Shown piece after piece: positions 19,277-30,030 of a stretch of 64,000 nucleotides of DNA. The position numbers and the translations under genes are program-made. Each line of letters starts with the position of its first letter. The stretch's first letter is position 1. The DNA is from Harmothoe impar (Eukaryota > Annelida > Polychaeta > Phyllodocida > Polynoidae), in the NCBI GenBank assembly GCA_947462335.1, contig OX381710.1, positions 3,162,001 through 3,226,000 of the forward strand, in the 5' to 3' direction. Under the pieces are notes generated by a model. That model was not told the origin of the DNA. It did no database searches and saw only the letters and a list, made by a program, of their open reading frames with translations.

Positions 19277-19404
19277 GAATGCAGCACTGGCCAGTTACTC
19301 ACCAGGAACTCATTAATGTGCCATGACGACCAAGAGCATGATGCATTAATGTATCTTGCCATCCTTAAAGGGTTAAAGCACTCTGCTGCCCTTAAAGGGT
19401 TAAC
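19277..19404 (+). mobile_element. family A right half with doubled terminus
   Basis: Begins at GGAATGCAGCACTGGCCAG. It ends CCTTAAAGGGTTAAAGCACTC, then TGCTGCCCTTAAAGGGTTAA, the same doubled terminus as at 4508-4546. Confidence 0.7.
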
Positions 19405-19548
19405 CTGAGGTCTCAGAGACAGTTGTTGCCCAACCTACTGCCTGATTACCCCCTCCTCACGCCACCTGTCCATCACCCCCCTCCCCTCCCACACTCATAC
19501 CTATCACATCCACCCTGCTCCTCTCTCCTCAAATATACCAACCTCTTT

Positions 19549-19797
19549 AACCCTTTAAGTACTGCATGGTGCTTGAATGTTTTTTTTGGCCGTCATAGTG
19601 CATGAATGCAGCTCTGGCAAGTAGCTCACCAGTGCTGCATTCAAGCATCGTTACCTTCCTAATGGGGGCATAAATACGTCTGAAACCTTGTCCTGATGCA
19701 TGTATGCAGGCATGGTGAGTAAACTTGTGAGGGAGATCAGGCATAATTTTCTACAAAGGGCAGAGAGCATTAAAGTACCATGCGGCCCTTAGAGGGT
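19549..19797 (+). mobile_element. family A MITE, diverged
   Basis: TAACCCTTTAAGTACTGCATG to GCGGCCCTTAGAGGGTT. Hairpin 1 is intact, but the middle and second hairpins are heavily mutated. Confidence 0.68.
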
Positions 19798-19874
19798 TCT
19801 CCATAACAAGTCCTACATGAGGCAAAGCTCTTTGTATATTTCTCACATGTCGTTATTCCAGGCCGATTCGACGA

Positions 19875-19952
19875 GGCCAAAAAAGGTGTATTTCAGGCAG
19901 AAAGGTTAAAAAATGTAGGGTAGGTAGGTCCGATTTCTTTTATTTTCATAAA
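19875..19952 (-). mobile_element. family F MITE fragment
   Basis: GGCCAAAAAAGGTGTATTTC followed by GTAGGGTAGGTAGGTCCG is the inverted right end of the copy at 33591-33847. Only about 75 bp remain. Confidence 0.55.
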
Positions 19953-20326
19953 ATTCCCTTTCTAAATGATGAAAATACATGTACGAGGAATAAGTCACTA
20001 ATTGCCACATCTACTTACAGTTCAACAAAAATATGTCACAAGTAGACAATTTTACCTTGAGAAGTGTACTCGATATTGGCTAATAAATGTGCAACCTACT
20101 AGCGTTTCTGGAGGCAATTTACAAGATTTGATGAAGTTCATATTGCTTTAGATGATGCAAGTATGTTATTCTTATTGATATATTGTCAATCCTGTAAAGT
20201 GACTCCTTCTGATGATAACATGTTGTAAACCAGTTCTGAAGAGGGCCTTCATTTTGATCATAAAAACCAACTTGGGTCATGACCATAAACCATAAAACAT
20301 CAGAAGTCCCTCTAAAGGACTACTAA
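19953..20326. other. unassigned AT-rich spacer
   Basis: No repeat ends, exon borders or RNA features recognised. Confidence 0.4.
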
Positions 20327-20579
20327 GGAGGCTCTTTCAGAACAGACTCGTAAGTCATCATATTGCGATTTTCGTCAATATTTGCAATATTTGCAATTGA
20401 CATTGCAATATTTGCAATTTAAGAGGCTATTTGTAGCTGGAAAAATGTGGTGTTTACATTAATTTTCTATAGATTTGTATAGGAAATCTTGTGAAAGAAA
20501 TTTTACTAGTGGTCGTCAAACAGGCTTCGTCACGTCACCAGTTCCCTACAACCACGTCAGTTGTTCTGAAAGAGCCTCC
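20327..20579 (+). mobile_element. family D MITE (GGAGGCTC ends)
   Basis: Inverted ends GGAGGCTCTTTCAGAACA and TTGTTCTGAAAGAGCCTCC. Internal markers are ATTGCGATTTTCGTCAATAT, TTTACTAGTGGTCGTCAAAC and CACGTCACCAGTTCCCTAC. It is the longest of four full copies (others at 20768, 43724 and 45414). Target duplication is not evident. Confidence 0.82.
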
Positions 20580-20736
20580 TGACAGCATGTCATGCTTTAC
20601 CTACGTATTGGTTGTGGTTTGTATACATCGTTTAGTCCTCCTGGTATAGTGTTTCTGCAACACGAGACAGGTGCACCTGGGAAACCTGATCCATGTGAAC
20701 TCAATCCATGACACAAAGTCATATATAAGGGAGCTG

Positions 20737-20766
20737 GACCACGTCAGTTGTTCTGAATGAGCCTCC
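20737..20766 (+). mobile_element. family D right-end fragment
   Basis: ACCACGTCAGTTGTTCTGAA then TGAGCCTCC, the last ~30 bp of a D element. It lies one base before an inverted D copy, so two D right ends meet tail to tail. Confidence 0.7.
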
Positions 20767-20767
20767 T

Positions 20768-21009
20768 GGAGGGTCTTTCAGAACAACTCACGTGGTTGTA
20801 GGCAAATGGTGACCTGACGAAACCTGTTTGGCGACCACTAGTAAGATTTGTTACACAAGATTTCCTGTTGAAATCTATAAAAAGTCTATAGAAAATAAAT
20901 GTAAATACCACATTTTGCCAGCGACAAATACCCCCTCAAATAGTAAATATTGTCCTGTTGATGAAAATCGAATCGTGGCCACTGACGAGTCCATTCTGAT
21001 AGACTCTCC
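20768..21009 (-). mobile_element. family D MITE, inverted and diverged
   Basis: Starts GGAGGGTCTTTCAGAACAAC, carries GGCGACCACTAGTAAGAT and TCAACAGGA-type inner sequence in reverse, and ends GACGAGTCCATTCTGATAG then ACTCTCC. The 80-codon frame overlapping it belongs to the repeat, not a gene. Confidence 0.72.
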
Positions 21010-21033
21010 AGTACCAAGAAGTGGGCGACTCTC

Positions 21034-21296
21034 TACTTTCATTACCAAATCCAAAGGAAAGCTCTGGTGACAACCACTATGACCTTGAACTTGGATTTTG
21101 CTTGGTTTAGGCAGTACCTGTGGTTGATTGGAATCACTGAACGGGAACTGGAAATGGAAGCATGAAGTATGATGGTAAAACTACCACCATACATTCTGGT
21201 TCCTGTTCACAGTGACTGTCTAATCTCAGAAATATTCAGGTTCAAGGTCATAGTGGTTATTACCAGAGCCTTCCTTTGGATTTAGAAACAAGAGTA
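21034..21296. mobile_element. family H Mutator-like MITE
   Basis: The arms are TACTTTCATTACCAAATCC with GCTCTGGTGACAACCACTAT and, inverted, ATAGTGGTTATTACCAGAGC with AACAAGAGTA. Bases GACTCT lie at both outer borders and may be what is left of a 9-10 bp target duplication. Confidence 0.75.
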
Positions 21297-21432
21297 CTGA
21301 CTCTGCAGCAAAGAGAGCACTGTGCCGACTGACGTGACGTGTGGTTGTATCGTTTTTACTGCCTGGAGTCAATAGCACGAAGAACAATCATATATGTATA
21401 CATTCAGTACTCACTACATAGACAGAGCTGCA

Positions 21433-21560
21433 CGCTAAAGTGACTGAGTCACTGGTTACTGCACGAGCCGTATTTGGGCCGTATTGCACGCTGGCCGTAG
21501 GCCTAGTGCAATACGGCCCAAACACGGCAAGTGCAGTAACCAGTTAAGAGGGCACTTTTA
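21433..21560. mobile_element. family O palindrome
   Basis: Near-palindrome. GGTTACTGCAC..GGGCCGTATTGCAC on one side pairs with GTGCAATACGGCCC..GTGCAGTAACC on the other, around GCTGGCCGTAGGCCTA. It is related to the 43009 and 57820 copies, where the word is GTGAAATACGGCC. Confidence 0.7.
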
Positions 21561-22059
21561 AGTGACGCTCTGTATTTATTTCAGGGTATTTTAGTCTTAA
21601 ATAGATACACAATCCATGTTTGTTAACTTCCGTGATGTTTTCTTACTTCTGCGGTGTTTGTTTACATCCGTTGGCCACCATTTTGAATTCCGCACAAGTC
21701 ACGTGACCTTCGGCGGCCTAGAAACACCATGGCGACCCCATGGCCACCCATGGCGACCCTCGGGAGCGTGCAATATGACCACAGTGTGCAACATGGCCTA
21801 CGGTTATTCCACGCTGCTCTAGGGAACGGCCCTCCCATTGATTTAACATTGTCGTATCATATTCACCATGAAATGAACTGATATTCTGACCTTAATCAGT
21901 AGTGGATAACAACTCAGTCACTAATGATTAACCTAGTTGGTCATTTTTTGGCACCCTATAAAAGTGACTAACTCAGATCAGTCTTTCCATTGTACTGTAA
22001 TGAGTGCAAAATTGTGCTGTAATGAGTGCAAAATTAATCTTCTTATTTCATTATAAGTA
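21561..22059. other. spacer with promoter-like E-box patch
   Basis: At 21698-21707 the palindrome GTCACGTGAC (USF/MITF/TFE-type E-box) lies beside CTTCGGCGGCC. GGCCACCATTTTG just upstream resembles a YY1 site. The rest is unassigned. No exon can be defined. Confidence 0.3.
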
Positions 22060-23190
22060 CAGGGGTGGGCATATGTGAAAACCCTGGAGCCAATACAAGA
22101 CCGGCTGTAGCCAAGCGTGGGGAAAGATGGGCGGCTATTATGGCATGTAGGTTTTACTCCCAGCCCCCCCTCACTCCATTGAAAATGTTATGTGATTATG
22201 CAAAGAAATGGATTTCCATGCATTTAACATCAAACATTAAGGGGGGTATTGCTTTAGATATCAAATACAGAGGGCAAATGGAAAGACATTTTTGAAATGT
22301 TAATTTTGAAATGGTGCATTCTGATGCATCTTAGCCAACAATTCTGTCCACCTAAAGAGGGGTTTTGGGGCACGCCCCACAAGAACGTTTTGAAAGTCAA
22401 GACTTGAAATGGTGCATTCTGAAGCACCTTAGACAACAATTCTGCCCAACTGATGAGGGGGTTTTTGGGGCACGCCCCACAAGAAATCTTTGAAGTCTAG
22501 ACTTGAAATGGTGTATTCTGCTGCATCTTAGTACCCAATATATAAAAGATTATTTGGAAGGTCTAGATTTGAAATCATGCAATGTGGTGTATTTTAGCAC
22601 ACAATGAAGCCCAGATCTACATTTTTTCCATATCATTTTGTCTGAGACAGGGGAAGGTTTTGGGGAAATTTCCAAGGCCTAGATTTGAAATGATGCAATC
22701 TGGTGCATTCAAGACACAATACTATTATATATGATTATAAAGGTTTAGATCTGTTATCAGTTCTAACTCTACCATTGGGGTTTGGATATCAGAAAGGCTT
22801 AGATGGCATGAAGGGCCTGGCAGGTATGAGCATCAGAATCATAAATGGCAACAAGGGACAAGACCTACTTTTGAATTTGACAGGTGACACAACACCCCCC
22901 CCCCCATAAATATGGCAAGGAAGGTTAGGGAAGAGAAAGGGAAGGGCCAGCAGAATACCAGGGAACCGTGAAACTTTAAAGGCAGGAATATTTCGAAAAT
23001 ATTGAAGTCAAATACTGTACTTGAATGCAATTTAAAGATATGTCACAACTTTGGTTCTAGATGGAATATTTACTAAATTCCTTCAATTTTAAATAGCCTG
23101 AGATCAGGAGGTTTCTCTGGATACATTGTCGCCAATTTCAAGTAGAGTGTCGCCACTTTTTGGCAACATGGCAACAGCTGCCCACCCCTG
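22060..23190. mobile_element. family R, 1.13-kb hAT-like non-autonomous transposon
   Basis: Left CAGGGGTGGGCA and right TGCCCACCCCTG are perfect 12-bp inverted ends of the hAT type. Direct AAGTA lies immediately outside both ends (22055-22059 and 23191-23195); hAT elements usually make 8-bp duplications, so the rest may have decayed. The body holds several diverged ~100-bp repeats and no transposase frame. Confidence 0.75.
22303..22720 (+). repeat. diverged ~100-bp internal repeats of family R
   Basis: TTGAAATGGTGCATTCTG-type words recur near 22307, 22404, 22503, 22567 and 22685. The first two are followed by GGGGCACGCCCCACAAGAA, a short GGGGC..GCCCC hairpin. Spacing of about 100 bp and progressive divergence suggest an old tandem array inside the element. 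Confidence 0.7.
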
Positions 23191-23195
23191 AAGTA

Positions 23196-23312
23196 TCAAC
23201 CTCTTCTGTGATTCGATGGAAACAAACATAATTGTTTGTACTTTTATAATATAATTTTTCGGGATTACATAATAAACTCATGTCAAATTGAAATTGAATT
23301 GAATTGGTTTTT
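23196..23312 (+). mobile_element. possible LINE 3' tail
   Basis: TTTCGGGATTACATAATAAA, then CTCATGTCAAATTGAAATTG and short ATTGA repeats. Short ATTGA-type 3' tails after an AATAAA-like word are common in CR1/L2-type LINEs. No coding part is present, so this is a tail only, if correct. Confidence 0.35.
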
Positions 23313-25124
23313 GAATATCAGTTCGTCATTCTGACCATTACCTAACCTTTGAATAACCTTAGATATCCACTACATACTAAGCCCCGCAGCCTAAAGATTA
23401 TCAGTGCACCTCAAGCCTATGCTCACAACCACCTCCAGCGTATACATTCAGTCAGATAGTCAGAGAGACGTGTTTTTTTAAAGCCTAGTGCAAGTCTAGG
23501 TAGTGAGGGCCGACTGTAGAAAGTCACTATAGGCCAATGCAGCAAGAAAGGGTACTTTTTCAGTTGATAAAGTTTTTGAACATTTCTGGAGTGTGACCGA
23601 CAAATACACAAATATAACTTTAAAATCCTGCATTCTAATACACACTGTTTGAAAATAATTATCTCCCGATATGAGATGTTTGCAGATGTTGCCATTACAG
23701 ACAATGTTATCAGGATTCTGCTAAAACCAATGTAAACACAAATTTATCATGAAACTGCCACTCTTTCTTCCTGCAATGATCTATAGATGTGTGCAGTAAC
23801 ACCCTCCCCCCCTATTCCTGATTACAATCTCGCGGTGCGTGTCTAAGACAGTGGGAGCTGTCAGTTCCGCCCCAGGAGCCTTCCTACAGTCTACCACCAC
23901 CTGGGATACGGCCCCGTCAGAACACACCATTGTTCAAGTCAACACGCGAAACCAGTATTTCTCATTGTTCGTCTTTTTGCAATATGACTACGTACTGGTG
24001 TTTTGCGTTGTTATTGTATATGGAGTTTAGGCCTGGCTAAATGAATTTTGTGTTTTGGGTGACATGGTGAAAAACATTTAGGCAGGTTAGGTCAGGTTAT
24101 TTTTGAATTTCTTAAATAATTTGTTATAAGCCCCTGAATATACATCCTTAGACATGCTGTTTATACAAATAATATGACAGACTGAGAGAAAATCTATTTA
24201 TTTTGGGGGAGGAACATGAAGTTTGCTAAAATAGATATTGAAAAAACCTAAGTTTTGTTGGAAATTAGAGTCTAGTCAGGTAGGGTTGGATTGGAACAGA
24301 TGGTTTATTTTGTCAGGCCTTAGTCTGTATGTTAAGTAGATACAATAGGTCCATATAACGGTGCGGTAGTGTGCACACATGAGCCCTACCATTGTCACGC
24401 CATCTTCTTTCTTATCAGGATCTTTTTCTCTGGCTCTATTGAGAAAGTTTCCGTATCAGCTTTTCTGATCCTTTAGAATATTCCTCAATATGATCATCAG
24501 GCACCACATTATGGACACGTGAACCCCGCTATTCACAGGGCAACTTTTTCCTAATCAGGCTTTTTAGTTTTTAGGTTCTATTATCAGAATTTCAGGATGG
24601 CTATTCAGAGGAACTTGCAAACTCGTGGGGTAAAATGTCATAAGCCAAATAAAGCATAGTGACAGTAATGAGGACACTCGAAGAAGTTATATTAAGACAT
24701 ACAGAAATATGTATGTGTGCCACACCTATTGACGATGAGGAGTACCCTCGTCAATTGCAAAATATGACACTATTGACTAAAACAGCCCACAAATTTTGTA
24801 GTCGCTCTAAATGACCGCCGTGATCAAGTTCAAGTTCAAGTTTAACACTGTTTATTGCCTCTTCATATCAAGACGATCGACCTTTGGCAATCCGAATGTG
24901 GTCAGCATTCGTACAATTTCTTGACGTTTGAATAAAATACAGAAGTGTTAGAAGTATTACATCTTTTACATATGTGTGTCAGACATTTAAAATCTTTCAC
25001 CTTAATAACAGAGACCGGTAATCTATCATCAAAAGTATATGACGTATTGATTAGCCTGTTTTTCTGGTCTGTATAACATGCAGTCGGTGATCTTTTGGAA
25101 TTTTCGATAAGGGGCTCAGGGAGA
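23313..25124. other. largest unassigned spacer of the left half
   Basis: Mostly unique AT-rich DNA. A 63-codon frame at 23839-24030 includes SSAPGAFLQSTTTWDTAPSE, with fairly GC-rich third positions, but no donor follows; it is at most a weak exon candidate. AAGTTCAAGTTCAAG near 24827 is a short direct repeat. No RNA gene or transposon end was found. Confidence 0.35.
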
Positions 25125-25300
25125 ACATAATGCTTTAATGCATCATGCCATTTATGTTCATGATGCATGTACATTCAGCCCTGGTGCGTGATGCACGAGT
25201 GCATCATGACGACTCTTCGGGAGTGCATCAACCCTATAGGCTGGTCATGATGTTTAAAGACAGTACTGGCGAGTAACTCGCAAGTTATTTAGAGGGTTCA
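25125..25300 (+). mobile_element. family A, decayed copy
   Basis: AATGCTTTAATGCATCATGCC, then a shortened hairpin 1, TTCGGGAGTGCATCAACCC, and ACTGGCGAGTAACTCGC. Both termini are eroded. Confidence 0.6.
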
Positions 25301-25823
25301 TGAAAATGCGTCTAAGCTCCTTAAACATAGAAAACCAAATGAGCAATTAATAAACACCTTTTCTCAGGACTAAATCCATTTACAAATTGCTATATAAAAC
25401 CTTTAGCATTGCTACAATACAGTATGCCTCCCCATCCGGTCTGCCTCGGTATACGCCGCTTCACTCTGCCTGTAAATTGTCCCATTACCAACACATACAT
25501 ACAGCCAATGCAATTACAGCCCCTGCTAGTGAGCCCACAGTGGTCCTAGCACCAACTCTAAATGAAGCCTTTCAGTGTCGTAATTTCCGTATTAAGATTT
25601 AATTCTGGGCTGATAATGTGTTGACATATAAGGTCCATCTTGCTTCATTAGATGCAAATGGGACGGCTAGAACTAGTGCTAGAGCTACTGTGGCAGTTGA
25701 AGACATTAAAAGGACCACGCGACGCAAAAGAGGTTTTCATTCTATGCAATGCAATCAGTCTTCTGGTCTGCTTTTTATTGCTTTGCTGGTGCTGAGCATC
25801 TGAACGTGGGGACGCGGCCCATG
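25301..25823. other. unassigned spacer
   Basis: Two frames of about 60-70 codons exist (25387-25602 and 25618-25803), with no motif or splice support. The segment ends at the first unit of the minisatellite. Confidence 0.4.
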
Positions 25824-26692
25824 CTGAGAGGAGCAGCTCAGTGTGAGGGGAGCAGCTGAGGGTGAGGGGAGCAGCTCAGTGTGAGGGGAGCAGCTGAGGG
25901 TGAGGGGAGCAGCTCAGTGTGAGGGGAGCAGCTGAGAGTGAGGGGAGCAGCTCATGGTGAGGGGAGCAGCTCAGTGTGAGGGGAGCAGCTGAGGGTGAGG
26001 GGAGCAGCTCAGTGTGAGGGGAGCAGCTGAGGGTGAGGGGAGCAGCTCAGTGTGAGGGGAGCAGCTGAGGGTGAGGGGAGCAGCTCATGGTGAGGGGAGC
26101 AGCTCAGTGTGAGGGGAGCAGCTCAGGGTGAGGGGAGCAGCTCAGTGTGAGGGGAGCAGCTCAGTGTGAGGGGAAAGCAGTTCAGTGTGAGGGGGGAGCA
26201 GCTTAGGGTGAGGGGAGCAGCTGAGGTTGAGGAGAGCAGCTCAGGGTGAGGAGAGTAGCTTAGGTTGAGGGGGGCAGCTCAGGGTGAGGGGAGCAGCTCA
26301 GGGTGAGGGGAGCAGCTCAGGGTGAGGGGAGCAGCATAGGGTGAGGGGAGCAGCTGAGGTTGAGGAGAGCAGCTCAGGGTGAGGAGAGTAGCTTAGGTTG
26401 AGTGGGGCAGCTCAGGGTGAGGGGAGCAGCTCAGGGTGAGGGGAGCAGCTGAGGTTGAGGAGAGCAGCTCAGGGTGAGGAAAGTAGCTCAGGGTGAGGGG
26501 AGTAGCTCAGGGTGAGGGGAGCAGCTCATGGTGAGGGGAGCAGCTCATGGTGAGGGGAGCAGCTCAGGGTGAGGGGAGCAGCTCATGGTGAGGGGAGCAG
26601 CTCAGGGTGAGGAGAGCAGCTGAGGTTGAGTGGAGCAGCTCAGAGTGAGGAGAGTAGCTCAGGGTGAGGGGAATAGCTCAGGGTGAGGGGGG
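25824..26692 (+). repeat. 19-bp minisatellite, about 45 units
   Basis: Unit TGAGGGGAGCAGCTCAGGG. Early units alternate CTCAGTG and CTGAGGG endings, giving a 38-bp higher-order unit. Later units use CTCAGGG, CTCATGG and CTTAGGT variants in blocks. Each unit carries a CAGCTC or CAGCTG core. The strand is purine-rich. Confidence 0.95.
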
Positions 26693-27140
26693 CGGAGGGG
26701 AGGGGAGGGGAGGGGAGGACAGAGGGGCGAGGGAGGCAAAGGTAGAATAGAGGGGGCAGGGGCAGGTGGAAGCGGTTGAAGAGAAGCAGACGAGGGAGGC
26801 ATGGAAAGGCAGGGGAGGGAGGCAAGTTGAAGGGAGAACTGGGGAAGGAGGCAGGGAGAAGGATGGTAGATGGAGAATGGAGAAAAGGGCCAGGGAGGAC
26901 AGAGGAGCCAGGAGTCATGATTGTAGGGGGGGGGGCTGAGGCCGAGGGCTAGGAAGGGAAAGGCATGTAGAGGGAGTGGAGGAAGAGAGGGATGCATGGA
27001 GGAGTGAGGAAGCAGACAGAGGGAGTCAGGTAGGCAGATGGACAGGGAGGAAGAGGCATCGAGGAGAGAGAAAGGAGAAAGGCAGTGATATCACATAGGG
27101 AGGAAGAAGGGAGGAGGCAGGCAGGGGATGGACAGGGAAA
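26693..27140 (+). repeat. polypurine tract
   Basis: GGGGAGGGGA repeats followed by mixed GGCAGGGAGG-type purine sequence. The Pro/Leu/Ser frames on the minus strand follow from composition. Confidence 0.8.
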
Positions 27141-27931
27141 GGAGGCACAACCACATAGAGAAATACTATTGTGATACAATACACAGGCAGTACGACACTG
27201 GGAAGACACCAGGCCGTGTGTGGTGCTGGGCACCACTGCAGCACCAAGCGCTGCCACACTGCCGTAACCTGCCCGGGTGAGGAGAGAAGCTGCGGGGGTA
27301 GTCTTAGGTGAAAAGACGGAATAACACTAGGCCGCATCACTGTGTATAACCAGTCTTAGGGGTGCCGGCTATCTTTATTGCCTAGAACCCTGAGAGCAAC
27401 TGGTTGACACAGGTGTCTCGGTTGGAAAAGCCTTGCACTCTGCAGGGTCACTGTCTGGATTAGCACAGAGGGCCAGAGTATGTTTGATGTCACTTCCAGG
27501 TAGGTAAAATCCTATAAAGATGTCTCAAGCTGAAGTTCAAATAGTTTTCATCGTGAAACGTTCCCCAGGTACAATATTTAACTCAACAGGCCTTATTGAA
27601 AACGTCTGCAAATCAAAAGACTGATACTGAGTCTGTATGGTACTTGTGGTCTGTACTGTAGACTAGCTGTAGTGCTGTAAGCTCTAAGGTAAGAAGTGTC
27701 GGCAGGTATTCAACCTGGCAGCAAGGCCGCCTCAGGACATAGGGCTAGCACAGAGGGACGATAACCCTGTATGCAACCCTGGGAAGTAACTTGCAGGGGC
27801 ATACTTATCTATCACACAGACTGACCTTATATAGATAAAGTGATACAGTCAGCCACCGTTTAAATGGCGCACCATATCTATGAATAAACCTGAATCTTAA
27901 AGCCTCATGCGATCATTAGAGGGTTATTCAT
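27141..27931. other. unassigned spacer with one weak exon-like piece
   Basis: Around 27187-27278 a frame reading RQYDTGKTPGRVWCWAPLQH is open between TACACAG| and CCCGG|GTGAGG. Its codon use is GC-rich, but the acceptor lacks a pyrimidine tract. Everything else is unassigned. Confidence 0.3.
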
Positions 27932-28121
27932 TTAAGGATATGATGTCAATGCAGCCCCTGCGAGTAACTCGCCAGTGCTGCATTGGTGCATCATGCATGG
28001 GGAGTGCTTCAACCCTGTAGTGCCGCCTTGACGCTTGAATGTTTGAATGCACTCAGGAATTCAAGCATCATAAAAACAAAGGGTATGATGCATTAATGCA
28101 TCATGCCGTCCTCACAGGGTT
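27932..28121 (+). mobile_element. family A, decayed copy
   Basis: Keeps CAGCCCCTGCGAGTAACTCG, GCCAGTGCTGCATTGGTGC and ATGCCGTCCTCACAGGGTT. Hairpin 2 is mostly lost. Confidence 0.62.
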
Positions 28122-28302
28122 CCTTAAGACTGCAGGTGCCTGGTGGCAGCAGGGGGGCCATATTGAAGGATGGAGCCGTGTGCATAATGTATGCCCTGTC
28201 AGCCGCAGCCGCCGCCGCTCACAGTCAGATAATAGAGAACAGATTGATCCATAAAGTCCCTGACAATAACTGTACGTAGTCTCTGTTTTACACCTTCATG
28301 TG

Positions 28303-28975
28303 TGTGCTGCTGTGTGCTGTGTGTACTGCTGTGTGTGGTGCTGTGTGGTGCTGTGTGTGCTGCTATGTGTGCTGCTGTGTGTGCTGCTGTGTGTGGTGCT
28401 GTGTGTGGTGCTGTGTGTGCTGCTGTGTGTGCTGCTGTGTGTGCTGCTGTGTGTACTGCTGTGTGCTGCTGTGTGTGCTGCTGTGTGCGGCTGTGTTTGA
28501 TGCTGTGTGTGATGCTGTGTGTGCTGCTGTGTGATCTGCTGTGTGTGCTGCTGTGTGAGCTGCTGTGTGAGCTGCTGTGTGCTGCTATGTGTGCTGCTGT
28601 GTGTGTTCTGTTGTGTGTGCTGCTCTGTGTGTTACCCTGTGTGCTGTTGTGTGCTGCTGTGTGTGCTGCTGTGTGTGCTGCTGTGTGCACTGCCCTTTGA
28701 ATTGCTCCGTGAGCTGCTCTGTGTGCTGCCCTGTGTGCTGCTGTGTGAGCTGCTGTGTGTGTTGCTGTGTATGCTGCTGTGTGTGCTGCTATGTGTGCTA
28801 CTGTGTGTGCTGTTGTGTGTGCTGCCCTGTGTGCTGCCCTGCGTGCTGCCCTGCGTGCTGCTGTGTGTGCTGCTGTGTGTGCTGCTGTGTGTGCTGCTGT
28901 GTGAGCTGCTGTGTGTGCTGCTGTGTGTGCTGCCTTTTGAACTGCTCCGTGAGCTGCTCTGTATGCTGCAGTTCA
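28303..28975 (+). repeat. CTGCTGTGTGTG tandem tract
   Basis: A ~670-bp array of 12-bp CTGCTGTGTGTG and 9-10 bp variants (GTGATG, GTGAGC, CCTGTG). Two positions carry the same CCTTTTGAACTGCTCCGTGA-like interruption (~28690 and ~28931), showing a ~240-bp higher-order duplication. Almost no stops occur in any forward frame, which yields spurious Cys/Val/Leu and His/Thr/Ser peptides. Confidence 0.92.
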
Positions 28976-29220
28976 AGCTACACACCCTACCCTAAGCTTC
29001 TCTATAGGATGGCCTGGCGGGGCATTATATTATCGTTCTGCAGAGACAGTGGAATAATTGATTGGGGCGGTGTGTATTGTGGATGGGCGCAGGGTGAGAA
29101 GGTGACAGCGGCGTGTCTTTATATGATGTACTATTGTCTGTCGGCATTGACAGCTGCGACACTTGTTCACGTCTTTGGGTCTTATACAAAGATGATTTAT
29201 ACATAGTCCCAGCAGGTCCC

Positions 29221-29452
29221 AACCCTTTAAGGTCAACATGCTGCCTTAATACATATTGTGCTGTACTAGTGTGATACATGAATATTGCCTCAGCAAGTCT
29301 ACTAATAATGACTATTTGGAAGTGTATCAAGCCCATTAGGTGAGCATGATGCTTGAATGCAGCTCTGGTGGGTAGCTCACCATGGCGGCATTCATGCATC
29401 AGGAGAATGAAGGGCTCAATACATTAAAGCACTATGCGGACCTTAAAGGGTT
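29221..29452 (+). mobile_element. family A MITE, diverged
   Basis: AACCCTTTAAGGTCAACATG to CGGACCTTAAAGGGTTG. Hairpin 2 keeps GCTTGAATGCAGCTCTGGTG and GGCGGCATTCATGCATC; hairpin 1 is eroded. Confidence 0.72.
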
Positions 29453-29689
29453 GAAGGTACCTTTTACAATTCCCCAGGTTTTCATACGCCTGCCTGTCAA
29501 TTCCCATCTATCCCAGGATTTCGCCCTTATTGAACAAAATTCATTTCCTTCTTTTTTTCCAGGGTATTTTCATCATTTGTTTCTCATTCGTTTCAATATA
29601 TTCATATTCTAGTTTTTTGCTATTTCCCCAGTCTGCCTTGTCTGTCTCTGTAACTGCTATAGCTGTTCTTGTCACTAAATCTCTGTTTC

Positions 29690-30030
29690 ACTGCCTCTCT
29701 GCCTCTCTGCCTCTCTCCCTGCCTCTCTGCCTCTCTCCCTGCTTCTCTCCCTGCCTCTCTCCCTGCCTCTCTGCCTCTCTGCCTCTCTGCCTCTCTGCCT
29801 CTCTGCCTCCCTGCCTCTCTGCCCCTTTGTGTCTCTGCCTCCCTGCCTCTCTGCCTCTCTCCCTGCCTCTCTGCCTCTCTGCCTCTCTGCCTCTCTGCCT
29901 CTCTGCCCCTCTGTCTCTGTGCCTCTCTGTCTCTCTGTCCCTCTGCCTCTCTGCCTCTCTGCTACTCTTCCTCTTGGCCTTTCTTCCTTTCTGCCTCTCT
30001 GCTTTTCTGCTTCTTTGCTGCTTAGTCTCT
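29690..30030 (+). repeat. (CCTCTCTG)n pyrimidine-rich minisatellite
   Basis: 8-bp CCTCTCTG units mixed with CCTCTCCCTG units over ~340 bp. All three forward frames are open and give Leu-Ser-Ala-Ser type peptides, which are artefacts. Confidence 0.93.

Noticed and set aside
20701..20735. TATATAAG near 20722 as a TATA box
   Set aside because: Isolated TATA word with no initiator, transcript or exon nearby and flanked by MITE pieces.
25824..26692. Regularly spaced repeats as a possible CRISPR array
   Set aside because: Units are contiguous 19-bp copies without unique spacers; the context is eukaryotic.
28298..29206. Cys-rich frames (CCVCCCVC) resembling a metallothionein or keratin-associated protein
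   Set aside because: All three + frames and one minus frame are open over the same CTG/TG tract, so the Cys content is a composition effect.
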